Position numbers and translations under genes: made by a program. A DNA stretch of 64,000 bases, from positions 1-64,000 of the forward strand of contig JAJDEO010000048.1 of assembly GCA_029259745.1 (NCBI GenBank), written 5' to 3'. Shown here piece after piece: positions 44,742 to 53,958 of the stretch (its first letter is position 1; the number at the start of each line of letters is the position of its first letter). The notes under the pieces are model-generated. The model was not told the DNA's origin. It worked only from the letters and a program-made list of their open reading frames with translations, and searched no databases. This DNA is from Planctomycetota bacterium (GTDB lineage Bacteria > Planctomycetota > B15-G4).

Positions 44742-44858
44742 CCGTTCAAGGGGTCGGCTGACACGGTCGGGCAATCGTCCAGCACAGCACTGGCGATCCG
44801 TCCGAACAGAAGCACGGCCCCTGACTCCCCAACACGACTGCGCTCTCCGAGATCCACG

Positions 44859-45590
44859 ATGAAAGGCGTCATCCTCGCCGGTGGACTGGGCACTCGCCTA
44901 CGTCCTCTCACGAAGATCACGAACAAGCACCTCCTGCCGGTCTATGACCGGCCGATGATCTACTACCCGATCGAGACGTTGAAGAACGCCGGGATCGAGG
45001 ACGTGTTGATCGTCACGGGGGGGAACAGTGCCGGCGACTTCTTGCGTCTGCTCGAGAACGGTGACGAGGTCGGCGTGAATCTCGACTACGTCTACCAGCG
45101 CGGCGAGGGCGGGATCGCCGACGCGCTGGGTCTCGCGCAGCGCTTCGCAGGCAACGACGACATCTGCGTCATGCTCGGTGACAACATCATCGAGAAGAAC
45201 ATCCGCGAGCCCGTCCAGAAGTACATCCAGAGCGGCAGCGACGGCGGGTGCATCTTCTTGAAGGAGGTCCACGACCCGCAGCGCTTCGGCGTGGCGGTGC
45301 TCGAAGGCGATTCGGTCAAGACGATCATCGAGAAGCCGAAGGACCCGCCGAGCAATCTCGCCGTCATCGGCGTGTACATCTACGACAACCAGGTCTTCGA
45401 CTTCATCGGTGGCCTCGAACCGTCCGACCGCGGCGAGCTCGAGATCACCGACGTCAACAACCGCTACATCGATGCCGGCAAGATGGCCTATGGCATCCTC
45501 GACGGTTGGTGGACTGACGCGGGGACGTTCGACAGCCTGCTGCGCGCGAGCCAGCTTGTCGCCGAGGGCGGCGCCAACCGGATGGATTGA
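44859..45590 (+). CDS. rmlA: Glucose-1-phosphate thymidylyltransferase, short RmlA type
   Basis: A protein of 243 residues. Nucleotidyltransferase signature LAGGLGTRLRPLTKITNKHLLPVYDRPM, then VMLGDNIIEKN, RFGVAVLEGD, EKPKDPPSNLAVIGVYIYD and RGELEITDVNNRY. It would activate glucose-1-phosphate to dTDP-glucose, the first step to dTDP-rhamnose. It is about 50 residues shorter than E. coli RmlA and lacks the C-terminal allosteric part, so feedback control by dTDP-rhamnose may be absent. rmlD and rmlB follow directly; rmlC is missing from the window. Confidence 0.88.
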   Translation: MKGVILAGGLGTRLRPLTKITNKHLLPVYDRPMIYYPIETLKNAGIEDVLIVTGGNSAGDFLRLLENGDEVGVNLDYVYQRGEGGIADALGLAQRFAGNDDICVMLGDNIIEKNIREPVQKYIQSGSDGGCIFLKEVHDPQRFGVAVLEGDSVKTIIEKPKDPPSNLAVIGVYIYDNQVFDFIGGLEPSDRGELEITDVNNRYIDAGKMAYGILDGWWTDAGTFDSLLRASQLVAEGGANRMD

Positions 45591-45592
45591 CG

Positions 45593-46474
45593 ATGACGCG
45601 CGCACTGGTCACCGGGGCCGCGGGGATGTTGGGGCACGCGTTGGCCGGCTCGACGCCAAAGGGTGTCGAGTTCGTGGGCGTCGATGTCGATGAACTCGAC
45701 ATCACGGATCTGTCGTCCGTCGAGGCGCGGTTCGCGACGCGCAAGCCCGACGTCGTCATCAACGCGGCGGCGTACACCAACGTCGACGGTTGTGAAGAAC
45801 ACGAGGACGATGCGCTGGCCGTGAATGGCACCGGGGCGGGCCATCTCGCGAAGGCCTGCGGATCCCTTGGGATCCCGCTGCTGCACGTTTCGACCGACTA
45901 CGTCTTCGACGGGCGGATCGAGGCGCCGGGCCAGTATCTCGAAGGCGATGCCGTCAATCCGCTGTCGGCCTACGGGCGCACGAAGCTCGCCGGGGAGCTC
46001 GCGGTTGCGAAAGCTACCGACGCGCACTGGATCGTGCGCACGCAGTGGCTCTACGGGCTCGACGGCAAGAACTTCGTCGACACGATGCTCTGGCTGGCCG
46101 ACAACAAGCCGCACCTCGAAGTCGTCGACGATCAAGTCGGCTCGCCGACGTCGACGCACCAACTCGCCGAGATGCTCTGGGCCATCGCCACCGAACAGCC
46201 GGCGTATGGCATCTACAACGTGCGCAACGAGGGCGAGGCGTCCTGGTACGACTTCGCCGCCGAGATCTTCGCGCGCGCAGGGCGCGACGTCGATCTGCGA
46301 CGCACCGACTCGAGGGCGTATCTGCGTCCTGCCCCGCGGCCGGCACGTTCCGTCCTGAGCACCGAAAAACTCCACGCGGCGCTGGGCCGCGGCCTTCCCC
46401 CTTGGCAGGAAGGCCTCGTCGACTACCTCGACCGCAAAGCGAAACTCCACCACACCACGGACCAACAAGCATGA
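45593..46474 (+). CDS. rmlD: dTDP-4-dehydrorhamnose reductase
   Basis: A protein of 293 residues from the ATG at 45593 (a TTG at 45587 is in frame). An SDR that reduces dTDP-4-keto-rhamnose with NAD(P)H, the last step of dTDP-L-rhamnose synthesis. TGAAGMLGHALAG binds the cofactor, VVINAAAYTNVDGCEEHED and STDYVFDGRIEAPGQYLE are RmlD hallmarks, and YGRTKLAGE holds the catalytic pair. QWLYGLDGKNFVDTML and DQVGSPTSTHQLAE confirm it. It begins 3 bases after rmlA and overlaps rmlB at ATGA (46471). Confidence 0.92.
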   Translation: MTRALVTGAAGMLGHALAGSTPKGVEFVGVDVDELDITDLSSVEARFATRKPDVVINAAAYTNVDGCEEHEDDALAVNGTGAGHLAKACGSLGIPLLHVSTDYVFDGRIEAPGQYLEGDAVNPLSAYGRTKLAGELAVAKATDAHWIVRTQWLYGLDGKNFVDTMLWLADNKPHLEVVDDQVGSPTSTHQLAEMLWAIATEQPAYGIYNVRNEGEASWYDFAAEIFARAGRDVDLRRTDSRAYLRPAPRPARSVLSTEKLHAALGRGLPPWQEGLVDYLDRKAKLHHTTDQQA

Positions 46475-47493
46475 AGCTGCTCGTCACGGGCTGCGCGGGA
46501 TTCATCGGATCCAACTTCGTCCTCCAGATGCGAGACACGAACCCCGACGTCACGCTGATCAACGTCGACCTGCTCACCTATGCGGGCAACCTCGAAAATC
46601 TCAAGGCGCTGGAGGGCGACGAGGGGCATGTCTTCGTACGTGCCGATGTCGCCGACCGTGCGGCGATGGACGCGATCTTCAGCGAGCACAAGCCCGACGG
46701 CGTGATCCACTTCGCGGCCGAGAGTCACGTCGACCGCTCGATCCTCGACGCCTCGCCGTTCGTGCACAACAACGTCATGGGCACGCAGGTGCTCCTCGAC
46801 CTGGCGCGTCAACACGGTGTGAGCCGCTACCTGCAGGTGTCCACCGACGAGGTCTACGGCAGTCTCGGCAGCACGGGCCTGTTCACCGAATCGACGTCGA
46901 TCGCGCCCAACTCGCCCTACGCGGCGAGCAAGGCCGCCGCCGACATGCTCGTACGCGCCGCGGGGCACACGCACGGCATGGACGTCGTCATCACGCGCTG
47001 CAGCAACAACTACGGCCCGCTGCAGTTCCCCGAGAAGCTCATCCCGCTCATGATCGCCAACGCGCTGGAGGGCAAGGAGCTGCCGGTCTACGGCGACGGG
47101 ATGCAGATCCGCGATTGGCTGCACGTCTCCGATCACAACACGGCGATCTGGCGCGTCTTCGAGAAGGGTCGGGCCGGCGAGGTGTACAACATCGGCGGCA
47201 ACAACGAGTGGCCGAATATCGACGTCGTGAAGCTGATCCTCGCGACGCTGGGTCTCGACGAGAGCCTGATCCGCTACGTGAAGGACCGCCCGGGCCACGA
47301 CCGCCGCTATGCCATCGATGCGTCCAAGATCCGCGACGAGCTGGGTTGGGAACCCGCGCGCCGTTTCGAGGAAGCTCTGCCCGAGACGATCCAGTGGTAT
47401 CGCGAGAATCGCGACTGGTGGGAGCGGGTGCGCTCGGGGGCTTATCGCGATTACTACGACAGCCAGTACGCGGCGCGCCTGAGCGCCGACTGA
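46471..47493 (+). CDS. rmlB: dTDP-glucose 4,6-dehydratase
   Basis: A protein of 340 residues from the ATG at 46471, overlapping the rmlD stop. It converts dTDP-glucose to dTDP-4-keto-6-deoxyglucose. TGCAGFIGSNFVLQM, LTYAGNLENLKAL, HFAAESHVDRSI, QVSTDEVYGSLGSTGLFTE, YAASKAAADML (Tyr-Lys) and SNNYGPLQFPEKLIPLMI are the full set of RmlB signatures, and PGHDRRYAIDASKI near the end is also typical. The order A-D-B without C means the 3,5-epimerase must be encoded elsewhere, or the 4-keto sugar feeds a different deoxysugar. Confidence 0.96.
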   Translation: MKLLVTGCAGFIGSNFVLQMRDTNPDVTLINVDLLTYAGNLENLKALEGDEGHVFVRADVADRAAMDAIFSEHKPDGVIHFAAESHVDRSILDASPFVHNNVMGTQVLLDLARQHGVSRYLQVSTDEVYGSLGSTGLFTESTSIAPNSPYAASKAAADMLVRAAGHTHGMDVVITRCSNNYGPLQFPEKLIPLMIANALEGKELPVYGDGMQIRDWLHVSDHNTAIWRVFEKGRAGEVYNIGGNNEWPNIDVVKLILATLGLDESLIRYVKDRPGHDRRYAIDASKIRDELGWEPARRFEEALPETIQWYRENRDWWERVRSGAYRDYYDSQYAARLSAD

Positions 47494-47779
47494 TCCGCCG
47501 AGAGCCCCGGCCTTCAGCCTTCGATGTGCGTCCTCGCAGCGCTGCGTGTGACGGGGCCGTCACAACGGGTCACGTGCCAGATCCGCGAAGATCGAGCCAA
47601 CTTCCGGGCCATACCTCCGTGAAACACCCCGCTTGGCCTCCATCCGAGGCCAAAAGTCGCCGATAGAGACGGGTGCTGGGTCGATCCGAGGGACTGAGCC
47701 TGCGAAACTTCCGGAGAACCGAGCGGTTGCTGGCTCATGCCGATGACCGGTCCGGTGTTCCAGATGGAGAAGACGAGCG
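47494..47779. other. Intergenic region before the polysaccharide export genes
   Basis: This is 286 bases without a supported gene. It contains a perfect 8-bp hairpin at 47633-47653, described separately. Nothing matches a riboswitch consensus I know. The likely promoter for the export genes lies here but could not be placed with confidence. Confidence 0.4.
47633..47653. promoter_or_regulatory. Perfect 8-bp hairpin upstream of the export operon
   Basis: TTGGCCTC (47633-47640) and GAGGCCAA (47646-47653) are perfectly complementary around a 5-base loop, about 130 bases before the Wza-like start. As DNA it is a candidate operator; as RNA it could terminate rmlB transcription. There is no T-tract. 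Confidence 0.45.
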
Positions 47780-48598
47780 ATGGTATCCCGATGCGTGAGA
47801 CGACCTGCCGGCCTTTGGGCTGTTCTGGTCGCGGCGTGCTTCCTGGCGGCGTGTTCATCCACGAGTGACGACGCCCGGGTTCTCCAGACGCTCAATCAGC
47901 GCGGCTTCGGCCGCGCGAGCCTCGATGCCAACCGCCAGTACTACATCGGCATCGGCGACGGTCTGGTTCTCCGCGACATCAATCACGCGGAGTACAACAA
48001 CGTCGCCGAGGCGGTCCGCATGGACGGCGTGATCACCCTGCCCCAGGTGGGGGAGGTCTATGTCAACGGTCTGACGCCCGCCGAGGCCAGCGAAGTCGTG
48101 CAGCTGCGCTACAGCGACTTCGTCAAGGACACCTCCGGCATGGAGATCAACGTCCAGAGCATCAAGAGCAAAGGCTTCTACGTCGTGACGGTGGAGAAGA
48201 AGCAGGCCCGTCGCCTGCCCTTCCAAGGGGACGTGCTGCTCATCGATGCGATGGAGAAGAGCAAGTTCGATCCGATCCTCACGGACACCGAGGACGTGCG
48301 CGTGATCCGCGGCGACCCCGAGAACCCGCTCGTCATCTCGTGCGACTACGACGCGATCATCGAACAGGGCCTGACGCGCGACAACATCCTCATCCGCGAG
48401 AACGACGTCATCTACTTGACGCCGTCCGTCATCGGCTACGTCACGCGGTTCGTGCAGATCCTGCTCGCGCCGCTCAAGCCCCTGCAGCAGCTCATCCAGG
48501 GCGCGAACAACACCATCGCCATCACGGACAGCTTCGGTCAGGGCACGATCGGGGCCGGCGGCGGCAAGTTCGGCAAGTTCGGCGGAAACCAATTCTGA
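47780..48598 (+). CDS. Wza-like polysaccharide export lipoprotein
   Basis: A protein of 272 residues; the ATG at 47780 follows GGAGAAG with 9 bases of spacing. A signal sequence ends in the lipobox LAAC, so Cys25 is lipidated. Residues 50-130 form a Poly_export domain (YYIGIGDGLVLRDI, VRMDGVITLPQVGEVYVNGLTPAEASEVVQLRY), then an SLBB-like domain (YVVTVEKKQARRLPF). This is the outer-membrane export pore family of Wza/KpsD. The C-terminus is glycine-rich (GGGKFGKFGGNQF) instead of an obvious transmembrane helix. It starts the export-assembly operon with the Wzz-like gene 24 bases downstream. PEP-CTERM/EpsH-associated loci carry a comparable lipoprotein. Confidence 0.85.
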   Translation: MVSRCVRRPAGLWAVLVAACFLAACSSTSDDARVLQTLNQRGFGRASLDANRQYYIGIGDGLVLRDINHAEYNNVAEAVRMDGVITLPQVGEVYVNGLTPAEASEVVQLRYSDFVKDTSGMEINVQSIKSKGFYVVTVEKKQARRLPFQGDVLLIDAMEKSKFDPILTDTEDVRVIRGDPENPLVISCDYDAIIEQGLTRDNILIRENDVIYLTPSVIGYVTRFVQILLAPLKPLQQLIQGANNTIAITDSFGQGTIGAGGGKFGKFGGNQF

Positions 48599-48622
48599 TC
48601 CGCCAACGAGCGGCGAAGCGTC

Positions 48623-50281
48623 ATGGCTGACAACGAGTACGAATCCCAGATCGATCCGAAGGAAGCGATCCAGGAAGTGTTGCGCGCCATCAAGCGCAAC
48701 ACCGTCCGGGTCATCTTCACGGCGTTGATCTTCACGATGATCGGCATGTTCTTGGCCATGATCTGGCCGAGCAAGTACGAGTCGTCGACGCAGTTCGTGC
48801 TGCGCGATTGGCAGATCGTCGACTCCAACCTCCTCGGCGATCTCGACGACATCTCGGTCGTCAACAAGCTACGCACGCTGCAGCTCGAGCTGCGCTCGCG
48901 CAAGCGCATCGAGATGGTCATGAACGAGCTGCAGTGGGTGGAGTGGCTCGAGACGCAGCAGCATCCGGGGCGACGGCGCGACCTCGCCACGAAGATCGGC
49001 GACAACCTCAAGGTGGCGATGGATCAGGACGCCACCGGCGCTTACAACATCACGCTCGCGTTCCAGTGGACCTCGCCGCGTAAGGCCGCCGACTTCGTCA
49101 ACCGCCTGCGTGACATCTACATCGAGCTCACGATCGAGACGCACCGTCGTCGACTCGAGGAAGCCAAGGAGCGCGGCGAAGCCATCGAGCTCGAGCGCGA
49201 AGTGGCCTTCCGTGATTCGCTGACGACGTTGCAGAAGTTCGAGCGCGAGAACGACGTGCCGTCGTTGCTCAACAACGAGGTCAACACGGAGATGAAGGCT
49301 GAGCTGATGCTGAAGCTCAGTGACACGAAGGCGGCGCAGCAATCGGCCGTCCAGAACCTCGACCGCCTGCGCGCCGAGCTCGACACGATCGATCGCACGG
49401 TGATGATCGAGAAGCCGCCCGAGGATCCCGAGCACGCTGCAAAGCTCGCGATCTACGAGGCCGCGAAGACGGTCTTCGAAGAGGTCGACCAGGACTACTT
49501 CCCCAAACACCCCAAGCACGTCAAGGCCAGCAAGGCGCTCGCCGAGGCCAAGTCCAAGCTCGATGAGTTCGGTGGCCCGCCCGAGACGCTGGTCGAGGAG
49601 ATCACGAACCAGGCGTACTTCGTGAAGGCCCAGGAACTCGAGGCGCTGTCGCTCGAAGAGGGGCGCCAACGCGCGCTCGTCGAGTCGCTGGAATCGGAGT
49701 TGGCCCAGGTCGACGACCGTATGCGCAAGCTGCCGATGGTGAGCGGCGAGCTCGAGCGCCTCAAGCACGAGGTCAAGGTCGCTCAGGAGCTCCTCGCCCA
49801 GGCCAAGCTCGAGGTGGCGCCGCTGCGCGAGCAGGTGCGTCAGCTGCGCGAACGTGCGCTGATGTCGTCCGGTGCCGACGCCGAGGTCGTCTCGACGGGG
49901 CCGTTCGAGATCCTCGACAACGGACTCGAGCCCGAGAATCCGGTGCTTCCGATCAACGGCATCATCCTCGCGGTGTCCGTCATCCTCGGGATCGGTATCG
50001 GTGCCATGGGTCCGATCCTGCGCGAGATGACGCGCAGTTCGTTCGGAACGGCCAAAGAGGTCTCGCGTTCTCTCGGCGTGCCGGTGCTCGGTGCTGTCGA
50101 CGTCATTCTCACGACGCGCGATACGCGCGCCCGGGCCGTCCAGCAGGCTCTGACGATCGCAACCATGATGCTCGTCCTCATGGCGATCGGCACGGCGCTG
50201 TACATCCTTCGCTTCCACCCGAACATCGTGCCACCGGGGCTTCATCGCACCCTGCGTGAGGTCACGATGGCTCTGGTCTAA
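48623..50281 (+). CDS. Wzz/GNVR-type chain-length determinant protein
   Basis: A protein of 552 residues. A Wzz domain begins near residue 15 with the first membrane helix (VRVIFTALIFTMIGMFLAMI, about 28-48). A long periplasmic region with coiled-coil helices (about 175-430) has PMVSGELERLKHEVKVAQELL in the GNVR position. Two more membrane helices lie near residues 447-467 and 513-533. No Walker motif or Tyr cluster is present, so the tyrosine kinase part of Wzc-type proteins is absent and may be encoded elsewhere. It would control polymer length and connect the inner membrane to the outer export pore. It follows the Wza-like gene and precedes the glycosyltransferases. Confidence 0.85.
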   Translation: MADNEYESQIDPKEAIQEVLRAIKRNTVRVIFTALIFTMIGMFLAMIWPSKYESSTQFVLRDWQIVDSNLLGDLDDISVVNKLRTLQLELRSRKRIEMVMNELQWVEWLETQQHPGRRRDLATKIGDNLKVAMDQDATGAYNITLAFQWTSPRKAADFVNRLRDIYIELTIETHRRRLEEAKERGEAIELEREVAFRDSLTTLQKFERENDVPSLLNNEVNTEMKAELMLKLSDTKAAQQSAVQNLDRLRAELDTIDRTVMIEKPPEDPEHAAKLAIYEAAKTVFEEVDQDYFPKHPKHVKASKALAEAKSKLDEFGGPPETLVEEITNQAYFVKAQELEALSLEEGRQRALVESLESELAQVDDRMRKLPMVSGELERLKHEVKVAQELLAQAKLEVAPLREQVRQLRERALMSSGADAEVVSTGPFEILDNGLEPENPVLPINGIILAVSVILGIGIGAMGPILREMTRSSFGTAKEVSRSLGVPVLGAVDVILTTRDTRARAVQQALTIATMMLVLMAIGTALYILRFHPNIVPPGLHRTLREVTMALV

Positions 50282-50298
50282 GGCGGGGGCGACGCGCC

Positions 50299-51489
50299 GT
50301 GGACGTCCTCTTCCTCGCCCACCGCGCTCCCTACCCGCCCGACAAGGGCGACCGGCTCAGGGCGTTCCGACACATCGAGGCGCTCGCGAAGCTCGGGCCC
50401 GTCGATCTCGTGGCGCCGGCCGACAACGAAGCCGACGCCGAGCGGGCACGCGCCGGTCTGGCCGAGATCTGCCGCGAAGTTCACGTCTTCACGCGTCGGC
50501 GGCCGCTTGCCCTTGCGCGCGTCGGCCTCTCGCTGCTGTTCGGAGGAAGTCTGACGGTGGCCTGGCTCGCAGACGGACGCATCGAACGCGTGCTGAGCCA
50601 GCTCCAGGCGCGCCACGACTATGGCATGGCGTGGGCGTTCTCGTCGGGCACCGGGCCTTGGCTACGCGCCTGCGACGTGCCGACGCGCTGCATGGACCTC
50701 TGCGACCTCGACGCGCTGAAGTGGAAAGCGCTGGCACGCAGTGAGTCGCCGCCGATGAGCTGGGTCTACGGGATCGAGGCAAAGCGTCTGCTGCCCGTTG
50801 AAGTGGGCCTGGGGCGCGACGCCGACGTGGCCTTCGTGGCCACGCGCAAGGAAGCCGAGGACCTCGCGGCGCACACGTCGCCGCGGCGACTCGAGGTGCT
50901 CACGAACGGCACGCCCTGGCGTGACTTCGAGGGCATCGCGCCGCCGTCGGCCGCCGGTCCGGTGGTCGGCTTCTTGGGCCAGATGGACTACCCGCCGAAC
51001 ATCGCTGCCGTGAGGCACCTCGCCGAAGAGGTCATGCCGAAGGTCTGGGAGGTCCTCCCCGAGGCGCGACTGCGCATCCTCGGGCGTGCTCCGACGCGCG
51101 ACGTCGAGGCCCTCGCCTCCGAGCGGGTCGACGTCACGGGTGAGGTCGCCTCCGTGGTGGAGGCCCTCGCGACGCTGCGCGTCTTCATCGCGCCGCTCGA
51201 CACCGGCCGCGGGATCCCGAACAAGATCATCGAGGCGATGGCCGCCGGGCGCGCGACGGTGACGTCGTCATGGTCGGCCCACGCACTCGTGGGTGACGAA
51301 GGCGTCGAGTACGTGGTCGCCGACGGCGTCGACGGGCGCGCACGCGTCCTCGCCGAGCTGCTCGGCGACCCCGAGCGTTGCGACGCCATCGGCGCCGCCG
51401 GCCGCGCCTACGTCCAGCGCGAACACGACTGGGACGTCGTGCTCGGTCAGCTCACCGACATCGTCGAGGAGGTGACTGCCGTTGCGTGA
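50299..51489 (+). CDS. Glycosyltransferase of the PEP-CTERM/EpsH1-associated Stp1 type
   Basis: A protein of 396 residues from the GTG at 50299. The start LFLAHRAPYPPDKGDRLRAFRHI is the hallmark of the sugar transferase family associated with exosortase loci (TIGR03087 type). Later landmarks are VGFLGQMDYPPNIAAVRHL, LRILGRAP and APLDTGRGIPNKIIEAMAAG, matching GT4-like donor binding with the EAMA loop. It would transfer a sugar from a nucleotide donor to the growing lipid-linked glycan at the inner membrane. It overlaps the next gene by 8 bases, so the two are coupled. Confidence 0.82.
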   Translation: MDVLFLAHRAPYPPDKGDRLRAFRHIEALAKLGPVDLVAPADNEADAERARAGLAEICREVHVFTRRRPLALARVGLSLLFGGSLTVAWLADGRIERVLSQLQARHDYGMAWAFSSGTGPWLRACDVPTRCMDLCDLDALKWKALARSESPPMSWVYGIEAKRLLPVEVGLGRDADVAFVATRKEAEDLAAHTSPRRLEVLTNGTPWRDFEGIAPPSAAGPVVGFLGQMDYPPNIAAVRHLAEEVMPKVWEVLPEARLRILGRAPTRDVEALASERVDVTGEVASVVEALATLRVFIAPLDTGRGIPNKIIEAMAAGRATVTSSWSAHALVGDEGVEYVVADGVDGRARVLAELLGDPERCDAIGAAGRAYVQREHDWDVVLGQLTDIVEEVTAVA

Positions 51490-52843
51490 CGTCGTCGTGT
51501 TCTTCTTGTTCGTCTACATCCTCCCGCAGTGCTTCCTGCGCCCGTGGGTGGGGCTGATGGCGTTCAGCTTCCTCGCCTACAACCGCACCCAAGATCTCAC
51601 CTGGGGTTTCGCGCGCTCCCTGCCGATCTCGCAGTTCATCGCGATGGCGACGCTTGCGGGGTGGCTGATGGTCGAGCCGCGCCCGCTCTCGGTCCGCGAT
51701 CCGCGCAACCGCATCCAGTGGATCCTCTGGCTCATCATCGGTGTGTCGATCTTCCTGAACGAGATCCGTTGGGACACTCAATGGAATCGCTACGTCGAGC
51801 TCGGGAAGGTCATCCTCATGGCGCAGCTCACGGCGGCCATGATCGTGAACCGCGAGCGCCTGCGGCACATGATGCTCGTCGTCGGGGTCGGCCTGGGTTT
51901 CTTCGGCGTCAAGAACGGGCTCTTGTTCTGCCTCGGGAGCCGCACGATCATCGGCCCGGGCGGCATGCTCAAGGACAACAACGACCTCGCGCTCGCCCTG
52001 TGTATGAACATCCCGGTGCTGTGGTACATGGCGCCGGAGGTGCGTAAGACGCTGCCGAACGGCAACTTCTGGTACCTCGCGTGCCGGGGGGCGGCCGGCC
52101 TGACCGTGCTCGCGATCGCGTCGACGGGTTCGCGCGGCGGCGCTCTGTCGCTGGCCGTGACGGCCTTCATGATGTCGATGAAGACGCGCTTCAAGATGCC
52201 CGCGATGATCGCCGTCGTCTTCGTCGGCATGGCGGGCCTCGCCCTCGCGCCCAAGGAATACACCCAGCGCCTCTCGACGATCTCGTTCGACGTCTCGAAG
52301 CTCGACGAGTCGGCGAAGGGTCGCATTCTCTCGTGGAAGGTCGCGACGAACATGATCAAGGAGAACCCGGTGCTCGGCATCGGGTTCAACAACATGGTGT
52401 TCGAGTATCCGCGCTACACCGGGGGCGTCTACGTGAAGGGCGGCGTCAAGGAAGTGGTCCACCGCGTGGCACACAACAGCTACTTCCAGATCTGGGCCGA
52501 GTCGGGGACGTTGGCGTACCTGGGTTGGATGTTCATGATCATCTCGACGATCTTGTTCATGCGACGCACGGCGGCGCGAGCGCGCGGGAGTGACGACGAC
52601 TGGGTCGTCCCGTACTGCAACGCGATCGAGTGCATGTTCTATGGCTTCCTCGTCGGGGCCACGTTCCTCAATCGCGCGCACTTCGACCTCATCTATCAGG
52701 TCATCGCGACGGCCACGGCCTTGCCGCTGGTGATCCGTGTCGAGCGCGAGCGGCGTCGCAAGGAAAGCAACAAGGGGCCCGTCACGCGGGCCAACGAGGC
52801 CTGGGTGCGGCACAGCGATCCGTTCGTGAAGGTGACGACGTGA
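51482..52843 (+). CDS. O-antigen ligase/polymerase-like membrane protein, exosortase-A-associated type
   Basis: A protein of 453 residues from a TTG at 51482 that overlaps the preceding gene. About ten hydrophobic helices. The first segment (RDVVVFFLFVYILPQCFLRPW and VGLMAFSFLAYNRTQDLTWGF) matches the putative O-glycosylation ligase family found with exosortase A (TIGR03097 type). The large periplasmic loop contains GRILSWKVATNMIKENPVLG and VAHNSYFQIWAESG, the Wzy_C-like H-N-S motif. It probably polymerises or ligates the polysaccharide on the outer face of the inner membrane. It is coupled to the next glycosyltransferase by a short overlap (52840-52843). Confidence 0.8.
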   Translation: MRDVVVFFLFVYILPQCFLRPWVGLMAFSFLAYNRTQDLTWGFARSLPISQFIAMATLAGWLMVEPRPLSVRDPRNRIQWILWLIIGVSIFLNEIRWDTQWNRYVELGKVILMAQLTAAMIVNRERLRHMMLVVGVGLGFFGVKNGLLFCLGSRTIIGPGGMLKDNNDLALALCMNIPVLWYMAPEVRKTLPNGNFWYLACRGAAGLTVLAIASTGSRGGALSLAVTAFMMSMKTRFKMPAMIAVVFVGMAGLALAPKEYTQRLSTISFDVSKLDESAKGRILSWKVATNMIKENPVLGIGFNNMVFEYPRYTGGVYVKGGVKEVVHRVAHNSYFQIWAESGTLAYLGWMFMIISTILFMRRTAARARGSDDDWVVPYCNAIECMFYGFLVGATFLNRAHFDLIYQVIATATALPLVIRVERERRRKESNKGPVTRANEAWVRHSDPFVKVTT

Positions 52844-53949
52844 CGTCGCGGCTCGGTTTCGTCATTCCCGACCTGACCGTGGGCGGGCTCCAGGCGATGG
52901 TCGTGCGTCTGCTGCGCGCGATCGACCGCGATGTGTACAGCCCCGTCGTCTACACGATCGACACCGGCGGGCCGTTCGAATCCGACCTCGCTGACCTCGA
53001 CGTTCCCCACGTTCACATGCCGCGCGGCGAGGGGATCCAACCGGCCCACGCACGGGCGATGGCGCGTCAGTTCGAAGCCGACGGCATCGAGCTCGTGCAC
53101 TGTCACAACATCACGGCGCTCTTCCACGGTGCGCGCGCGGCCTGGCGGGCCGGCAAGCTGCCCGTGCTCTTCACGGAGCACGATCGCGAAATGCCGGCGC
53201 CGTGGAAGCACCGCGTGCTGCATCGCTGGCTCGCGCGACGCGTCACGAAGACCGTGGCCGTCAGTGAGCGACTGCGCGACGAGCTGATCCGCTTCGAGGG
53301 CTTTCCGCCGGAACGCACCGCGGCGCTCGTCAACGGTGTGCCCGATCCGCACGGCCTCGTCCCGGGTGAACGTGTCGCCGCGCGGGCGCAGCTCGGTTGG
53401 CCCGACGCGCCGGTGATGCTCGCCGTGGGCAGCCTGACGCCGGTGAAGAATCACGAGGCGCTGCTGCAGGCAGCCGTGGCCGTGCGGCGCCGTGTGCCCG
53501 ATGCGCGCGTCGTGTTCGCCGGCGACGGACCACGACGTGACGAACTCGGCGCACTCGCCGACTCACTCGGTCTCGCCGACGCCGTCACGTTTCTCGGCGT
53601 CCGCGACGACGTGCCGCTGCTGCTCGCCGGTGCCGATGTCTTCGTGCTCCCCAGTCATCGCGAAGGGCTCCCGCTGAGCCTCGTCGAAGCCCACGCGATG
53701 AGTCGCGCCTCGGTGGCCTTCGATGTCGGCGGCAACCCCGAAGTGCTCGCGCAGGGTGAAACCGGCTTGCTCGCTCCGCCGGGCGACATCGTCGGACTCG
53801 CCGACGTCCTCACGTCGATCCTTTCCGATGCCGATCTGCGCGAACGCTTCGAGACGGCTGCGCGCGCGCGCTATCTCGAACTCTTCACCCACGATCGCAT
53901 GGTGGACGCCTATCACGGGCTCTACCGTGAGCTCCTCGGATCCCCCTAG
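52840..53949 (+). CDS. GT4-family glycosyltransferase
   Basis: A protein of 369 residues from the GTG at 52840, overlapping the ligase-like gene by 4 bases. The N-terminal acceptor domain has VIPDLTVGGLQAMVVRLL and IELVHCHNITALFHGARAA, and the C-terminal donor domain has AVGSLTPVKNHEALLQA and VFVLPSHREGLPLSLVEAHAM (the GT4 E-x7-E loop). This matches the exosortase-associated Stp2-type transferase in overall pattern. It would add a sugar during repeat-unit assembly. The amidotransferase gene follows after 9 bases. Confidence 0.82.
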   Translation: MTSRLGFVIPDLTVGGLQAMVVRLLRAIDRDVYSPVVYTIDTGGPFESDLADLDVPHVHMPRGEGIQPAHARAMARQFEADGIELVHCHNITALFHGARAAWRAGKLPVLFTEHDREMPAPWKHRVLHRWLARRVTKTVAVSERLRDELIRFEGFPPERTAALVNGVPDPHGLVPGERVAARAQLGWPDAPVMLAVGSLTPVKNHEALLQAAVAVRRRVPDARVVFAGDGPRRDELGALADSLGLADAVTFLGVRDDVPLLLAGADVFVLPSHREGLPLSLVEAHAMSRASVAFDVGGNPEVLAQGETGLLAPPGDIVGLADVLTSILSDADLRERFETAARARYLELFTHDRMVDAYHGLYRELLGSP

Positions 53950-53958
53950 AGACACCTC

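Noticed and set aside
47494..47779. Riboswitch (c-di-GMP or other) before the export operon
   Set aside because: I compared the gap with known consensus cores and found no match; only the simple hairpin at 47633-47653 is convincing.
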